Source of the DNA: Microdochium bolleyi
Taxonomy: Eukaryota > Ascomycota > Sordariomycetes > Xylariales > Microdochiaceae
NCBI GenBank assembly: GCA_001566295.1
Contig: KQ964246.1
Span: 868,001-932,000, forward strand
Length of the DNA stretch: 64,000 nt
Direction: 5' to 3'
In this document: positions 25,565 to 36,114 of the stretch, in pieces
Numbering within the stretch: the first letter of the stretch is position 1
Layout of the letters: each line of letters begins with the position of its first letter
The notes under the pieces: model-generated
Databases searched by the model: none
The model's input: only the letters and a program-made list of their open reading frames with translations
What the model was told of the DNA's origin: nothing
Translations under genes and position numbers: made by a program

Positions 25565-26505
25565 TCATATTGACTGGGCCTGCTGCTGTGCGGTATCTTG
25601 TAGGGTCTTGATGACCACGTGATGAGCATTTTGACATGCCACCAAGCTCTTCTCGAGTAGTTCGTTATATAGAGCCAAACCATTGCCCGGCAGCGTCCCT
25701 TTGAACCAGACATTGGTCACTTCTCCTCTGGACGGCAGATAAGCGGTGCAGCATGCTGCGTGGACCTTGTCGTGATCGGAGGAGGTGGGATCCAGTACGA
25801 CTAGAGGCTTGTCTGTGCCCGTCTTTGTCACAACGGCAGCCACGCCGCCGGCGACTGTGTCAACACAGTCAATGCCTGCATCGGCTATGGCAGCCGAAGC
25901 GACCGTGATACAGCCGCTGAGGACATTCATCATGTCCCAATCCGCCTCCTGCTGGTAGTCGCTCGCGTCGCGGTCCTGGTCGCCTTCTATGATCGTGACA
26001 ATGATGTCGACACCGCTCTTGGGCCAGCGGTCAGCGATGATGGCGCCCCGCAGTGCTGTCTCGAGGTGGACGCCCAGATCTCGCTCGCTCGAGTCTCGAA
26101 GATAGCCCCGGCGCTGTCTTGTCGCAAATGGCGCATACTTGACATGTGTCGTGAGGATCATATGCGGAGAGAAAGGCGCGGATCGAGGCAGAGCTCGTGG
26201 GCCGTGGACGGTGCAAGTGAGCTTCATTCGTGTGCTACCACCAAGACCACCGGGGCTGGCGTTGGGGTTCTCCAGCTCCATGTAGGCGGAGCCAGAGGCC
26301 GAAGGAGTAACACCTGTTCTCAAGACTACGATATGCTTGTCAGTATATATGATACCATGAGGCGTTCGCCGCTGGCTCCAAGGTCCTTACAGATCTTCCG
26401 AGAACCGTCCACTTTCGTCTTGGACGGGCCTTGCGCCGGCGGACCTGCGAAGACTGGCGGCAGGGTGGTGCCGGTAGGACCATTGATTCTCCTCCTGTCC
26501 GCCAT
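25565..26505 (-). CDS. MTR3: Exosome core subunit Mtr3 (RNase PH-like)
   Basis: Predicted 291 aa from two exons (26391-26505 and 25565-26325; intron 26326-26390). The N-terminus MADRRRINGP and, across the splice, RKIFLRTGVTPSASGSAYMELEN are the hallmarks of fungal Mtr3. The RNase PH-like fold continues with KLTCTVHGPRALP, a loop, LGVHLETALRGAII, VDIIVTIIEGD, and a second helix AAIADAGIDCVDTVAGG. Mtr3 is one of six catalytically inert RNase PH-type ring subunits of the RNA exosome, needed for 3'-5' processing and decay in nucleus and cytoplasm. Another donor closer to the acceptor gives the wrong phase; the GTAAGG donor at 26390 gives the family sequence exactly. Confidence 0.92.
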
Positions 26506-28109
26506 GATGATGTACACGAGAGACCGAAGTGCCGGTTGCCGCAAAGAAGTCCGTAAGGTGTGGTGACGGGTGGTGATTGCTTGCTCGCAGTCGTCCTCCC
26601 TCCCTGCAAGTGGGCAGTCTTGCAAGTGTCATTCGAAATACTTTCTGGAGCCAAGCTCTGGCTGGTGGGCCTTCGGTCTCGGACTATCAAAGGTGGGCTG
26701 CTATCCGGAAGGCCCCACCAACGAGCCGCGCACGAGCCAATAGAGACAGCAGCAAGCTCAGAGCTCTAAGTAAATTTTTGGCTCGACGTGCAGCTCTTTC
26801 GATTTCTTCCTCCTGCCTCATCACCACATCTTCAGACACGACCGGATCGCCCGTCCACGCAGCGACCACGCGGGGTGCGTGACAACATCGGGCACAATGC
26901 TCTTTGCCTCAAGCCTATCTGGCTTCAAGGCGTAAGATCTAGAGCAGAGCCAGATCTGTCACGTCGCTCCGCGCACTCTGCGTATCGCGACTTCTGGTCG
27001 CTGTCTGAAGATTGTCTCTGCTGCATTCGTAAGTAAGAACTTGATACACTCGATCAACACCCTCCCAGCCCGCTCTTGGACACCCTCACCTCCCCCCTCT
27101 TGCTATTGATGAATCTGTTACCACAGTTCTCGCGATCACCTGAGCGACTTGAACAACATGCACTACCATCTGAAGCATCACCTCAACCTTGTCCTCTCAA
27201 CCCACCATGGTCACGTGTAGGACAAAGAGACTAACTGTAACCAGACTTGTGCAGGTTCTTTGACTTGTCAGACAGCTCAACGCTGCTGCTGTATTCTCCC
27301 AGCATAGGTAAGGCACGGTCTTTATGGTTCCAACCACAAGCACAAACAACCTGAGTCGATGATGATAAACTATTTTCAGTTCTGCTTCTGAACAAGATGA
27401 AGATACCAAAATTTACCAAAAACAACCTCTGATATTATGACTCTACCCCTTCCGTCTATCACTACCACACTTCAGCTTTGTTGAGTCCCCTTAACTAACA
27501 ATGTCTCAAGTCTACAGGTGTTTGTCCACTCTGCCAATCTGCCTTGTCATGTATTATTGCCCACATGTCATGATCAATGCGTAAGTCTTTTGCCTTCATT
27601 TATCACCGTACGCGCACCACCCCAGTCATCATGATCGAAAACTGTTATATCCATTCCATGATCACAGCGAGTCGAGCCGCCCTCCCGCACCGGAGCTGAG
27701 CTCCTTCTGGAGCCCAGTGATGATCGGTTGTGGAGTTTTCTCTGGACATCCTCGGATATCCTGATGTCATGCCTGGCTTCCGTTGCTGGCTCTCTTCGGG
27801 TTTCGTCTTGAGACCTGGGTGGAGCTGGCCGACTCAAGTGAATGATTTAACCGGTAGTCTGAATACAGAGACACATATCTACCCATTATACTTGGCCACA
27901 GGAACACAAGTACCTTGACTGACCAACATGACAGTTGCCCACTCGCTTTCCAACGCAAGCGAATGTGATTTGAAACGGTAAGTTGTGCAGGCAAGTGGCA
28001 TGCACTGTCTCAGCACTCAGTCTCTTGGAAGAACAAACAATACGTATTATGTCTGTAGTCTTGCCACCGCAATAAGATAAAGAACTCATACATGTTTATA
28101 TCTCGGTTT
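26506..28109. other. Intergenic MTR3-SDR region
   Basis: About 1.6 kb with fairly low GC in its middle part. No coding pattern, RNA gene or repeat recognised. It should hold the MTR3 promoter and the SDR 3' UTR. Confidence 0.5.
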
Positions 28110-29291
28110 CTATGATGATTTCTTGTGCACGACCGTGCAGCCGCCCTGGTGCGAAGGCAGGATCATTGTGTCCGCCACAACGACGTTTTCACGTCTTCCA
28201 GCCACAAAGACGATGACCTCAGCAATGTCGTCGGGAGTCAAGGGTTCGCAGCCACTAGAACCCACATGATCGTGGTTAGCATCACACTCTCGTTGCTCGA
28301 CCTTGGCCAAGCTTCAAGGCCAAGGCTGGAAGATGGACGGTGGTGAACTTACGCGTAAACGGCATCAGCCTTCGCCTTGTCGCCGTAGAAACGGACGACC
28401 GAGAACTCCTGCACATATCTCTACATTAGCCCCCCGATTTCTTTTGTCATCCCCCCAACCCCCCCCCCCCCCCAAATGCTTTGAAGACAGAGCAACCCGA
28501 ACTCACCGTTTCGACCTGGCCCGGATCGATCTCCATGACCCTGACGCGTGTGTGCACGAGCTCCTTGCGGAGGGACTCGTTGAAGCTGCGCACGGCGGCC
28601 TTGGTCGCGCAGTAGATGCTGCCGCCGACGTACGGCTCGCGGCCCGCGATGCTGCCAACGTTGATGATGTCGCCCCGCCCGCCGTCGGCGCGCTTCAGGT
28701 AGGTCGGCAGCACGGCCTGCGTCATGTTGATGAGACCCGTCACGTTGGTGTCGAACATGATCTGCATGTCCTGCTCGGCGATCTCGGGGGCGCGGGCGAC
28801 GCCCTTGACGAGGCCACTATGATGTTTGAACATTGCCCGTTAGCTCTCGCAGTCCAGATACCCCATGGGATCGTCCTAAGGTGGGACAATACTCTCATTC
28901 TGCAGGCGGGGGGGGGCGCAACCCTTTCTCGACAACCACTCGCAACACGGACCCGAGCTCTTCTGATAACTAGAGGCACTTACGCATTGTTGACCAGCAC
29001 ATCAATCTCCCTGAACTCCTCGGGCAAGCCAGCCACAAACCCGCGGACCTCGTCGGGCTTGGAGACGTCGAGCTGGACGGGCAGCACCTTGACGCCGTCG
29101 CCCACCTCGGCGTTGATGTCCTTGGCGATCTGTTCGAGCACGTCCTTCCTGCGCGCCGTGAGCACGAGCTTCAGGTTCTTGGGGCTCGTGCGGGCGAACT
29201 CGAAGGCGGTGCTGCGGCCGATGCCCGAAGAGGCGCCGGTCACGACGACCGTCTTGCCCTCGAGGCGCTTGCCCATTGCTGTGGTGGACAT
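28110..29291 (-). CDS. NADP-dependent short-chain dehydrogenase (YMR226C-like)
   Basis: Predicted 272 aa from four exons (28984-29291, 28507-28816, 28353-28408, 28110-28254; introns 28817-28983, 28409-28506, 28255-28352). Rossmann motif TGASSGIGRSTAFEFA, basic residues TARRKDVL at the end of the second strand (favouring NADP), the NNAG motif formed across intron 1, catalytic NVGSIAG Ser, and Y-x3-K in YCATKAAV are all present. The end reads DDIAEVIVFVAGRRENVVVADTMILPSHQ, diagnostic of the 3-hydroxy acid/serine dehydrogenase group of yeast YMR226C. Substrate is likely a beta-hydroxy acid or L-serine type compound (family inference). The frame stays open upstream to an ATG at 29483, adding 64 Arg/Ser/Thr-rich residues that look like a mitochondrial presequence. 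Introns 1 and 2 contain long C and G homopolymers. Confidence 0.9.
28451..28473. repeat. Poly-C tract (C6 AA C15) in SDR intron 2
   Basis: Runs of C6 and C15 separated by AA on the plus strand; the transcript of the minus-strand gene therefore carries G15 and G6 inside intron 2. Confidence 0.85.
28908..28916. repeat. G9 tract in SDR intron 1
   Basis: Nine consecutive G on the plus strand, so C9 in the pre-mRNA, inside intron 1 of the dehydrogenase gene. Confidence 0.85.
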
Positions 29292-30055
29292 TGTGCGGCG
29301 GTGGTCAATGGTTCTCGGGCTCGTGTGGAGAGGCTGGCAGGGTCTAGAGACGAGCGGGCGTATAGGATTTGTCGCGGTTGCGTGCGTTCTGCTGTTGCGG
29401 ACGACCACGAGAGGACGTGAGCAAGACTGCTGGCTCAAAGGGAGGTGGTGTAGAGTGCGCAGTGTGTTCCTGAAAGCCTGCATGGGGACAGCTAGACAAA
29501 CCAGTATAAGTATGACTCGACCGTGCAGGTGGACAAGAAGGGAGTTGAACAGGAACTCGGGGTTCAAAGCGGAGGAAGTGGGAACAAAGAGGGAATAAAA
29601 CCCGAGATGACTAAATTCGAGTCCCCGCGGTCCAGATCGGCTATCGAAGGATTTATCTACGTGAGGGGACGGAGCCGTAGTTCGACAATGCAGCTCGGAA
29701 TTGGAATCACCAATTGGTTTAAAAATCGTGTTAAAATAAAATAAACCCTTTCTACTTTGACTATTGTGGTCCCTTATTGTCCATTCTTCCATTGCTATAC
29801 ACTAAGGACTTTTTGTCCTCTCTTTCTCGTCAGCAGCAAAGAGCTGTTTGGGATAATGACGCCCCGGGCTCTGTCGTCACTTGAGAGCACGATGGTGCGA
29901 AACCCCCACACTTCCCCTCCTCCCCTCCCGCTCCGATGCGGAGATGCCACCAGCAGTGCCCGAAGGCGGCGAGGCGAGATGATTTCATTGGAGGCATGGC
30001 TGCAGGCCGTCTACATAAAGCGTACTAACAGCTGTGCCTCTCAACCACCAATCAC
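29292..30055. other. SDR leader and intergenic to tRNA-Gln
   Basis: 29292-29483 may be translated as an N-terminal extension of the dehydrogenase. The rest should be promoter; no other feature recognised. Confidence 0.5.
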
Positions 30056-30138
30056 GGTTGTGTAGTGTAGCGGTTAGCACGTGGGATTTTGATCACATAA
30101 ATCTTCCTGAGACCCCGGTTCGAGCCCGGGCACGACCT
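30056..30138 (+). tRNA. tRNA-Gln (anticodon UUG) with 11-nt intron
   Basis: Acceptor arms GGTTGTG and CACGACC pair over seven positions (one G-U). The T arm is CCCGG-TTCGAGC-CCGGG with a perfect B box, and the D region TAGTGTAGCGGTTAGCACG closely matches eukaryotic tRNA-Gln. The anticodon loop starts TTTTGA, giving anticodon UUG at the third to fifth loop positions. An intron is needed one base 3' of the anticodon: removing 30093-30103 (11 nt) restores a five-pair anticodon stem (TGGGA with TCCTG, two G-U pairs) and a 7-nt loop. Discriminator base is T; CCA is not encoded. Confidence 0.9.
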
Positions 30139-30604
30139 CATGCAACGCTTTCTTTTTGCAGTGTCTGTGCGGCACCAGCTTGCCTGGTTCGATGGTGTCA
30201 ACGAGAACTTGGAGAACTAGATGTTTACCATTTCTTTCTTTTTGAATTCCGCCATTCTGCTAGCATCAGATGAGAGGTTGAAAAGGAACCCACAGAGCAA
30301 GTGCGCTAACACGGTAGATTGTGGTACGACAGTGTTTGCTTTCCTACTCAGGCCAGTGTTCACATTGAGGGCGGGCAGTTTAACATTTCATCCATATTAC
30401 TGCCGGATACATGCCGCCGAAGGCTTTCTGCTCTTGTAGGTGCTGGTCTGATTGCAGAGGCTGCAGAACCCGTTTACAGCTGGTTCATACGAAGTGTTTA
30501 TACAATCCATTGTCTTTACACTAGCAAGAGAAATCTGCTCAGCAGACCAACTTCTACTTTCTATTCTACATATGCATTATAGTCTTGCGCAATCAGACTC
30601 AGAC
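30139..30604. other. Intergenic tRNA-Gln / NDE
   Basis: About 465 bp, containing the 3' flank of the tRNA and the 3' UTR of the dehydrogenase gene. Nothing else recognised. Confidence 0.5.
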
Positions 30605-32760
30605 TCAGAAGCTCATAAGATCTGCCAGGTTCTGTCAGCATATTTCAAACATTGAAAATCGAGAGGTGAAGAAAAAAGAAACTTACCTCGCCCGAAAAGT
30701 CCTCTCTTGGTCCAGTCCATGGCCATCAGGACTCTTGTCCGCATGCCCACGCTCTGGGCAAAGTACGCACCTCTCCAGGCATACACAGCCCAGAGCCCAC
30801 CCATCACGTTCCAGCCGTTGCCTAGGTCGAAGACCGCCGAGTTGCCGACATACGCCAGACTGCCGAGGTGGTGGTACTCGAATGCCTTGTACACTGCGGC
30901 GTCGAGGTCGCCGTCGCGGATGTCGTTTGTGCTCAGGCCGGGAGCGGCGTGGGCCATCGCGTTGAACTTCTTAGCCAGATACATGCCCTGCTGATTAGCG
31001 CGCTGCGCAGTGGCGGGCAGCGATGTGAGCTTGCTGTCGATCTGCATCAGGAGCTCCCGGAGCTCGCCAAAGTCGAGCGTGCCGGACTGGTTCTTGTCGT
31101 ACTGCTGGAACAACTTATCGAGGCGCTTCAGGTGCGCGACGGACTGCGGGAACCGCTTCTTCACATCGGCGGCAACGTTGCGCCAGTCGGAGAAGTGCAG
31201 CTCTAGGGTTTCAGGGTCCTTGCCATGCTTGAACGCGACGCCTCGGAGGAACGACACAATGTTCTCGGCAACGTTATTCTGAACCGTGGAGCAGTCTCCG
31301 ATCGCGTACACGTCTCCGAGAGGTGTGCCATTCAGGCGCAGGTGCGTGTCTGTCTCGAGCGCATGCCTGTTGTTCTGGAGCGGGCCGAGCTTCTCGGCGA
31401 TCTTGCGGCAGATCTCGGCTTGCGAAACACCAGTTGACCATAAACAGAAACCCATGGGCAATTCCTTGTTCACAAGCGTCCCGTCGTCCAGCTTCTGAGT
31501 GAACATGATCTTGTCCGGGTGAACCTCCTGGACACGGGAGTTCGTGAGGACCTCGACCTGGTCGCGTGCGAACCGCTCCTCGGCATATTTAGAGACAGCT
31601 TCGTCGTAGGTGTTCAGGATGTGGCCGCGACTTTGGATCAAGTGTACCGAGATCTCGTTGCGAAGGATCCGAGGGAACCTTCGCGTAAGATCCTCATTCA
31701 GCAAGTCGAAGACTTCTGCAGCGAACTCGACGCCTGTCGGGCCACCTCCGCTGACAACAAAGGACAGCAAGCGTCTGCGCTCCTGGTCAGAAGTTGTAGG
31801 CAGGTTAGCGAGTTCGAGGTTCTTCATGATCTGGTTGCGAATCTTGCGTGCATCATCGATGTCCTTGAGGAAGTGGCAGTTCTCCAGGCCCTTGACTCCA
31901 TGCGGGTTGGTCACAGAGCCAACGGCGATGACAAGCTTATCGTAGGGAACGTAGAACCGAATCTCCTTGCCAAACGAATCAGTCTGGGATACCTCGACAA
32001 GCTTGTGAGAGAACTCGACGTCCTCGGCGGCGGCACGGAGGTAGTGGCCGCCGACACCGTGCAGGATTCGTCTGATAGGCTCAACCAAGCTGCGCATCTC
32101 GAGCGTGCCGACGGTTGCGGAAGGAAGCATGGGCGTGAACAGGAAGTAGTTCTTCGGGCTGATAACGGTAACGTGGTAGTCGTCGGGGTTGAGCTGCTTG
32201 AGTAAAGCGACACTGCCCCAGCCACCACCGAGGATGACGAGATGCGGCTTCTCCTTGCGTTGCCTGTGCTCCTCGGTATCATCGTCATCAAGGAAGGCTT
32301 TGACAATGGGCAGATTCTTGGGTCCGCCGCGCGGTGGCTCGAGAGCGGCCTGAGACACCGCACAGTCAGAAATAATGTCGGCCTCCTTGTAGGTGGTCGC
32401 GTCGTAGATGAAGAAAGCGGCAACCAGCAGGCCGACAAAGCCGACGCCGGTCCCGACAACAGCAGCAGAGCGATATGCGAAGTTGAGAACCGGCGATCGT
32501 CGCTGGGGCAAGGGCTTGCCCGAGAGGTGGCGTGTAGCACCTAAGCTCGCGGAGGGCTGCCATTGCGCTGGCGCTTGGAAGCATCGGTTGAGGGATTTCG
32601 CTGGAGATGATCGAGAAAGGTTGCTGTACAGGCGCGATTGGGTGTTGGCCTGCTGGCAAGCGAGGTCGAAGGGCGACACTGCTGGATTGATGCATCGTGA
32701 TGTCTTAGGAAGGGCTGCCTTGGTCGCCAAGGACCTTAGCAAAGACCGACTTGGCGCCAT
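30605..32760 (-). CDS. NDE1: External alternative NAD(P)H dehydrogenase with EF-hand
   Basis: Predicted 696 aa: a long exon (30687-32760), intron 30622-30686, and a 17-nt last exon giving the C-terminus GLFGRDLMSF. An Arg/Ser-rich presequence (MAPSRSLLRSLATKAAL) and a hydrophobic stretch (VVGTGVGFVGLLVAAFFIY, about residues 110-130) fit anchoring in the mitochondrial inner membrane facing outward. FAD motif HLVILGGGWGSVALLKQL lies near residue 170, the NAD(P)H motif VVSGGGPTGVEFAAEV near 335, and a calcium-binding EF-hand loop DKNQSGTLDFGE near 555. This is the type II NADH dehydrogenase family: non-proton-pumping oxidation of cytosolic NAD(P)H to ubiquinone. EF-hand members such as Neurospora NDE-1 are calcium-dependent and prefer NADPH. 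The start at 32760 was preferred to one 15 codons upstream because the presequence begins there. Confidence 0.93.
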
Positions 32761-33056
32761 GGTGCGAAGACTGTCGTGAGGTGAAGAAAGCGCACGCTTA
32801 AGCAACGCTCATCCCGCAGGCTGCGACAGGTGAAGGCGAACAGGCCGGAGGTCGACAAGACCAGGCTTACTGCATTGGACTTGAAAGAATGTCGACCCTG
32901 GAATGGGTTTATAAACGAAACAATGCGCGCTGGAACAATTGGCCGGCAGTGGGTGCAAGGACGTGGAATCTGCCAGCTCAGCTCCCACGAAACACTGAAA
33001 AGTAGTGTCTTGCTTGTTCAGCTTGAGCAGCTGTTGCGTCATCAACACACAATGCA
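32761..33056. other. Upstream region of NDE1
   Basis: Short promoter stretch; nothing specific recognised. Confidence 0.4.
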
Positions 33057-33412
33057 CTACTCAGCGCCCGCTGGGTCGTTCCAGGGTTGAAGGCGCCGCA
33101 CAGTGGACCCAGCAGCGGGCTCGCCGAACTCGCCTCCCTCACGTTTACGGATTGGCGCCAGGGGCTCCAGGTTGTGACACCAGTGCTCGCCGTGGACGTC
33201 GAGGACGGTTGACCAGTCATATATGGCATCCTCCACGGGATGCCAAGAGCTCTGGATCCTGATCTTAAAATCAATGTTGCCAGAGTCTATTTCGTCTACC
33301 ATTTTCATTCGCACCAGGTCCACTGCGGGCGCATCTCAACCTCTGCAAGGTACCGCTTCCGCGTGCCACAAACTGATTCTCGGAAGAGTCGGATCGTAGT
33401 GCGCGTATTGGT
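33057..33412 (-). pseudogene. Probable frameshifted coding remnant, unknown family
   Basis: Two overlapping minus-strand frames read like one protein broken by a one-base shift. The upstream frame ends RKRYLAEVEMRPQWTWCE and stops at 33305. The other frame picks up within the same bases as MKMVDEIDSGNIDFKIRI and runs through WHPVEDAIYDWSTVLDVHG and PLAPIRKREGGEFGEP to a stop at 33057. Both parts are rich in Trp, charged and aromatic residues, unlike the Arg/Ser/Pro bias of chance frames nearby. I do not recognise the family. No intron of normal size can join the frames. It may be a decayed gene, a sequencing error in a real small gene, or chance. Confidence 0.35.
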
Positions 33413-33622
33413 CACACCAACACGAGGATGTGGATAATGATGAGGCCGAAGTGCCGACATGCTGAGAACACTTGATATCGAGCATGTTCTGTTTTCAGGT
33501 TTTCTCTTCACTGCAACCGCCTGGCATGCACTCATCGCTCTGCCCCACAACACGCGAACTCCTGTATGAAAATGTCATGTCTTTTATCTGTTGCAACCGC
33601 TTGCTTTGTATATGCGATGACT

Positions 33623-34998
33623 TTATATGCTGAAGTCCTTGTAGCTCCATTTTTCCGTGAGCGTTGTACGGGCCTGCTTCCGGAATGGTCTCCGCCTGCG
33701 AGCCTCGACTCTTCCCCTAACCATCATGCTGCGGTAGCGGTCTTTGAGCAGGTTGCCTTCAGGCTTGAGCAGGCGCAAAGTGTCTTGTAGTTCGTCTGGG
33801 AGTACCAGCTCGAGATCCTTCTCGGGGAGTCTGTACTTGCCCAACTGCTTGCGGCGGAGGACGTCGTCCGTGCCCTCCATGCTATTGTCGCTATCCTCGC
33901 CGTTCTCGGCCAGAACTAGTGACGAGTCCTGCTCAGCAATCTGCGCCGCGATCTCCTTGATGCGCTCGGCCTGCGCCTTCTTTGCTCTCTCCTTGGCTTC
34001 GTGCTTCAGACGTCCCTCTTCGGCCTTCCTCCGCTTCACACGGTTTCGCTGAACCGGAGTCTTCCGTTCAGGCCTCTTCTTGCTGGTCTGGAGCTCTTCA
34101 CCACCACTCTGCACGCCTTCCCATTCCGAATCTTCGTCCCACTCGGATAGCTCAGCTCGTGCTTCGGCGGCCTCCGCCTCGGCAGCTGACCTGGCGACAG
34201 CCTCTTTTCTAAGACGCTCAGCTTCCTCCTCGGCCAGGCGCTTCTTCTCTGCTTCGACAGCTTTGTCCGCCTCAGCCTTGTACCGCGCCTCGTAGTCCTC
34301 AAACTTGGGATTGTAGCTGTATCCGCCCGATGGCTTGGCAACAGCCGGTATCTCCTTGCCGCTGGCTGCCAGAGTCAACGGCTTCTGCGTGATTGTCTTG
34401 GGCGCCTTCTTCTGATCATCCCGCATGTCATGAATCACTGCTGACTTCTGCTTGACAGGTGCCGCAACAGTCCACGGGTCGAAAGTATCTTCCGAAATTT
34501 CGATCACCGACTCGTGATGACCGTCCGCTACTTTGCGTAGCCTCGAGAGTTCTTTCTGTGTGACATATTCGGTTCGCTGGCGCTTGACGGGCAGGATCCC
34601 GTCAGTTGTCTTGTCGCTGGCACGCTTACGCAGCGAGACAGCAGGCACAGCAGATCGGGCTGCAATGATCTCGTCGGCCTTGAGAAGTTTTGAGCTCTTC
34701 TTCGGGTGCTTCTTAGTAATGGCGGCATCGCCAACGACGTCAAGGGTGAAGAGTTCGTCGGCTGGGCGCTCGGCAACGACACCACTGTAGAAGAGATCAT
34801 CAGCACATGAGAAATTGTTGGGAGTATCAGTGTTTGCGTTACGTACCCCTTGATGATTTCTTCGTTGAGCTCATCGAGGCCCTCTTCTACTTCGGTCACG
34901 TCGACGTTCTTCCTCCACGCCTTCTTGCCTTTCCTCGAAGGCTGCTTGAAGGACCCTGGACCAGCGGTCGGGCCGGCAGCAGGTTTGATGACGGGCAT
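33623..34998 (-). CDS. NOP53: Ribosome biogenesis factor Nop53
   Basis: Predicted 437 aa from two exons (34847-34998 and 33623-34784; intron 34785-34846). The N-terminus KQPSRKGKKAWRKNVDVTEVEEGLDELNEE is the family opening; after the intron, ADELFTLDVVGD resembles the arch-interaction motif through which Nop53 binds the exosome helicase Mtr4. The middle is highly charged and helical (Glu/Lys/Ala-rich). The C-terminus LGKYRLPEKDLELVLPDELQDTLR, then LLKPEGNLLKDRYRSM and a basic tail, is diagnostic. Nop53 recruits Mtr4 and the exosome to pre-60S particles for ITS2 processing in the nucleolus. The sequence shows the family clearly; the Mtr4 role is from knowledge of yeast. Confidence 0.93.
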
Positions 34999-36114
34999 GG
35001 CCGCGATGTCTGATGTTCTTGCAGAGTACCGGTCTCGACGGTATGAGCCTCCACGCAAAAGGAGGACTATCGATTATCGTGATTGAGCGGCACCTGCAGA
35101 TATTGAGAGGCACGAATCGTTACTGTCGAAGAGGAATGCGCCGCTAGGGTGGGGAACCTCGAGGCCTGTCGGAGACCGAATTTTTTTGTTAAGCCAAGGG
35201 AAAGATAAGCTGATAAAGAGCGGTCCAGATGCCAGCACAAACCGTGGTGGAGCCACAGCAGCGAAGGGTCCTTCCGCGTGCTCGGGAGGAGCCCACATGT
35301 GCAGCGGCCAACCACACAGGTGGGCGAGCGGAGAACTGACTTTGACTCTCCTGACTGAAGACAGATCAAGCGAAAGCAGTGGCCGAGCCCTTCCAGGGAA
35401 AGATTCAATCATTGCAGGATTCTGGCAAGTTATCGGGGCTTGTTCTAATGCAAGGCCGAGGACGCGTGCTGCTGGTTGGACTTCGGAATTGGGGCTATTC
35501 GACCTGATTGAAAGGTGCGACCAACATGAAGCGCACTTTGGGGTTCCTGCCTACATGGATGTTTGCCTTCAAGCCAGTCTTGAAATGCTACGACGTTTAC
35601 TCGCGTGCATCGGGCGCGCATGAAAATGTCCAGACTGCCTCGAAGGCACACTCATATACGTTCTTCTGTTTGCACCGCCGTTGACAACTCACGGCTATAC
35701 TCACAAGCGTACAGAGTAGTGCATGATTGCCTGGTGTCGTGCACCGCTTGGTGCACCACGGGGGCCTTGAATCTGGGGCGGCGGCGACCCAAGCCGCCCT
35801 GGCCCATGGCTGAGGCTACTCCAGACTCCGCCTATCACCTAGCGGAAAGGGGGCGATCGCCACCGCATCACTTACTGACTTGTCCCTGTTGCATTGGCAA
35901 CTCTATTCCCACCACCTCGGCCTTCCTCCAGCACACAGCGACATAGGCTACAGTCTTGCCAGACGCACCCTGCTCTGCCTCTGCACCGCCACACTCCTTA
36001 CCGCAACATCTTCCGCAACATCCCCCGCAACCGACGCCGCCGCCGCCGCCGACTGCGACTCCGTCTCCGACCAAGCCAAGTCACTAGATCGCCTGCGTGG
36101 CCGCGACCGCAAAG
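34999..36114. other. Divergent region NOP53 / YPT6
   Basis: About 1.1 kb between two divergent start codons. The part next to YPT6 (35960-36114) is C-rich and pyrimidine-rich, typical of a fungal leader. No further gene recognised. Confidence 0.5.
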
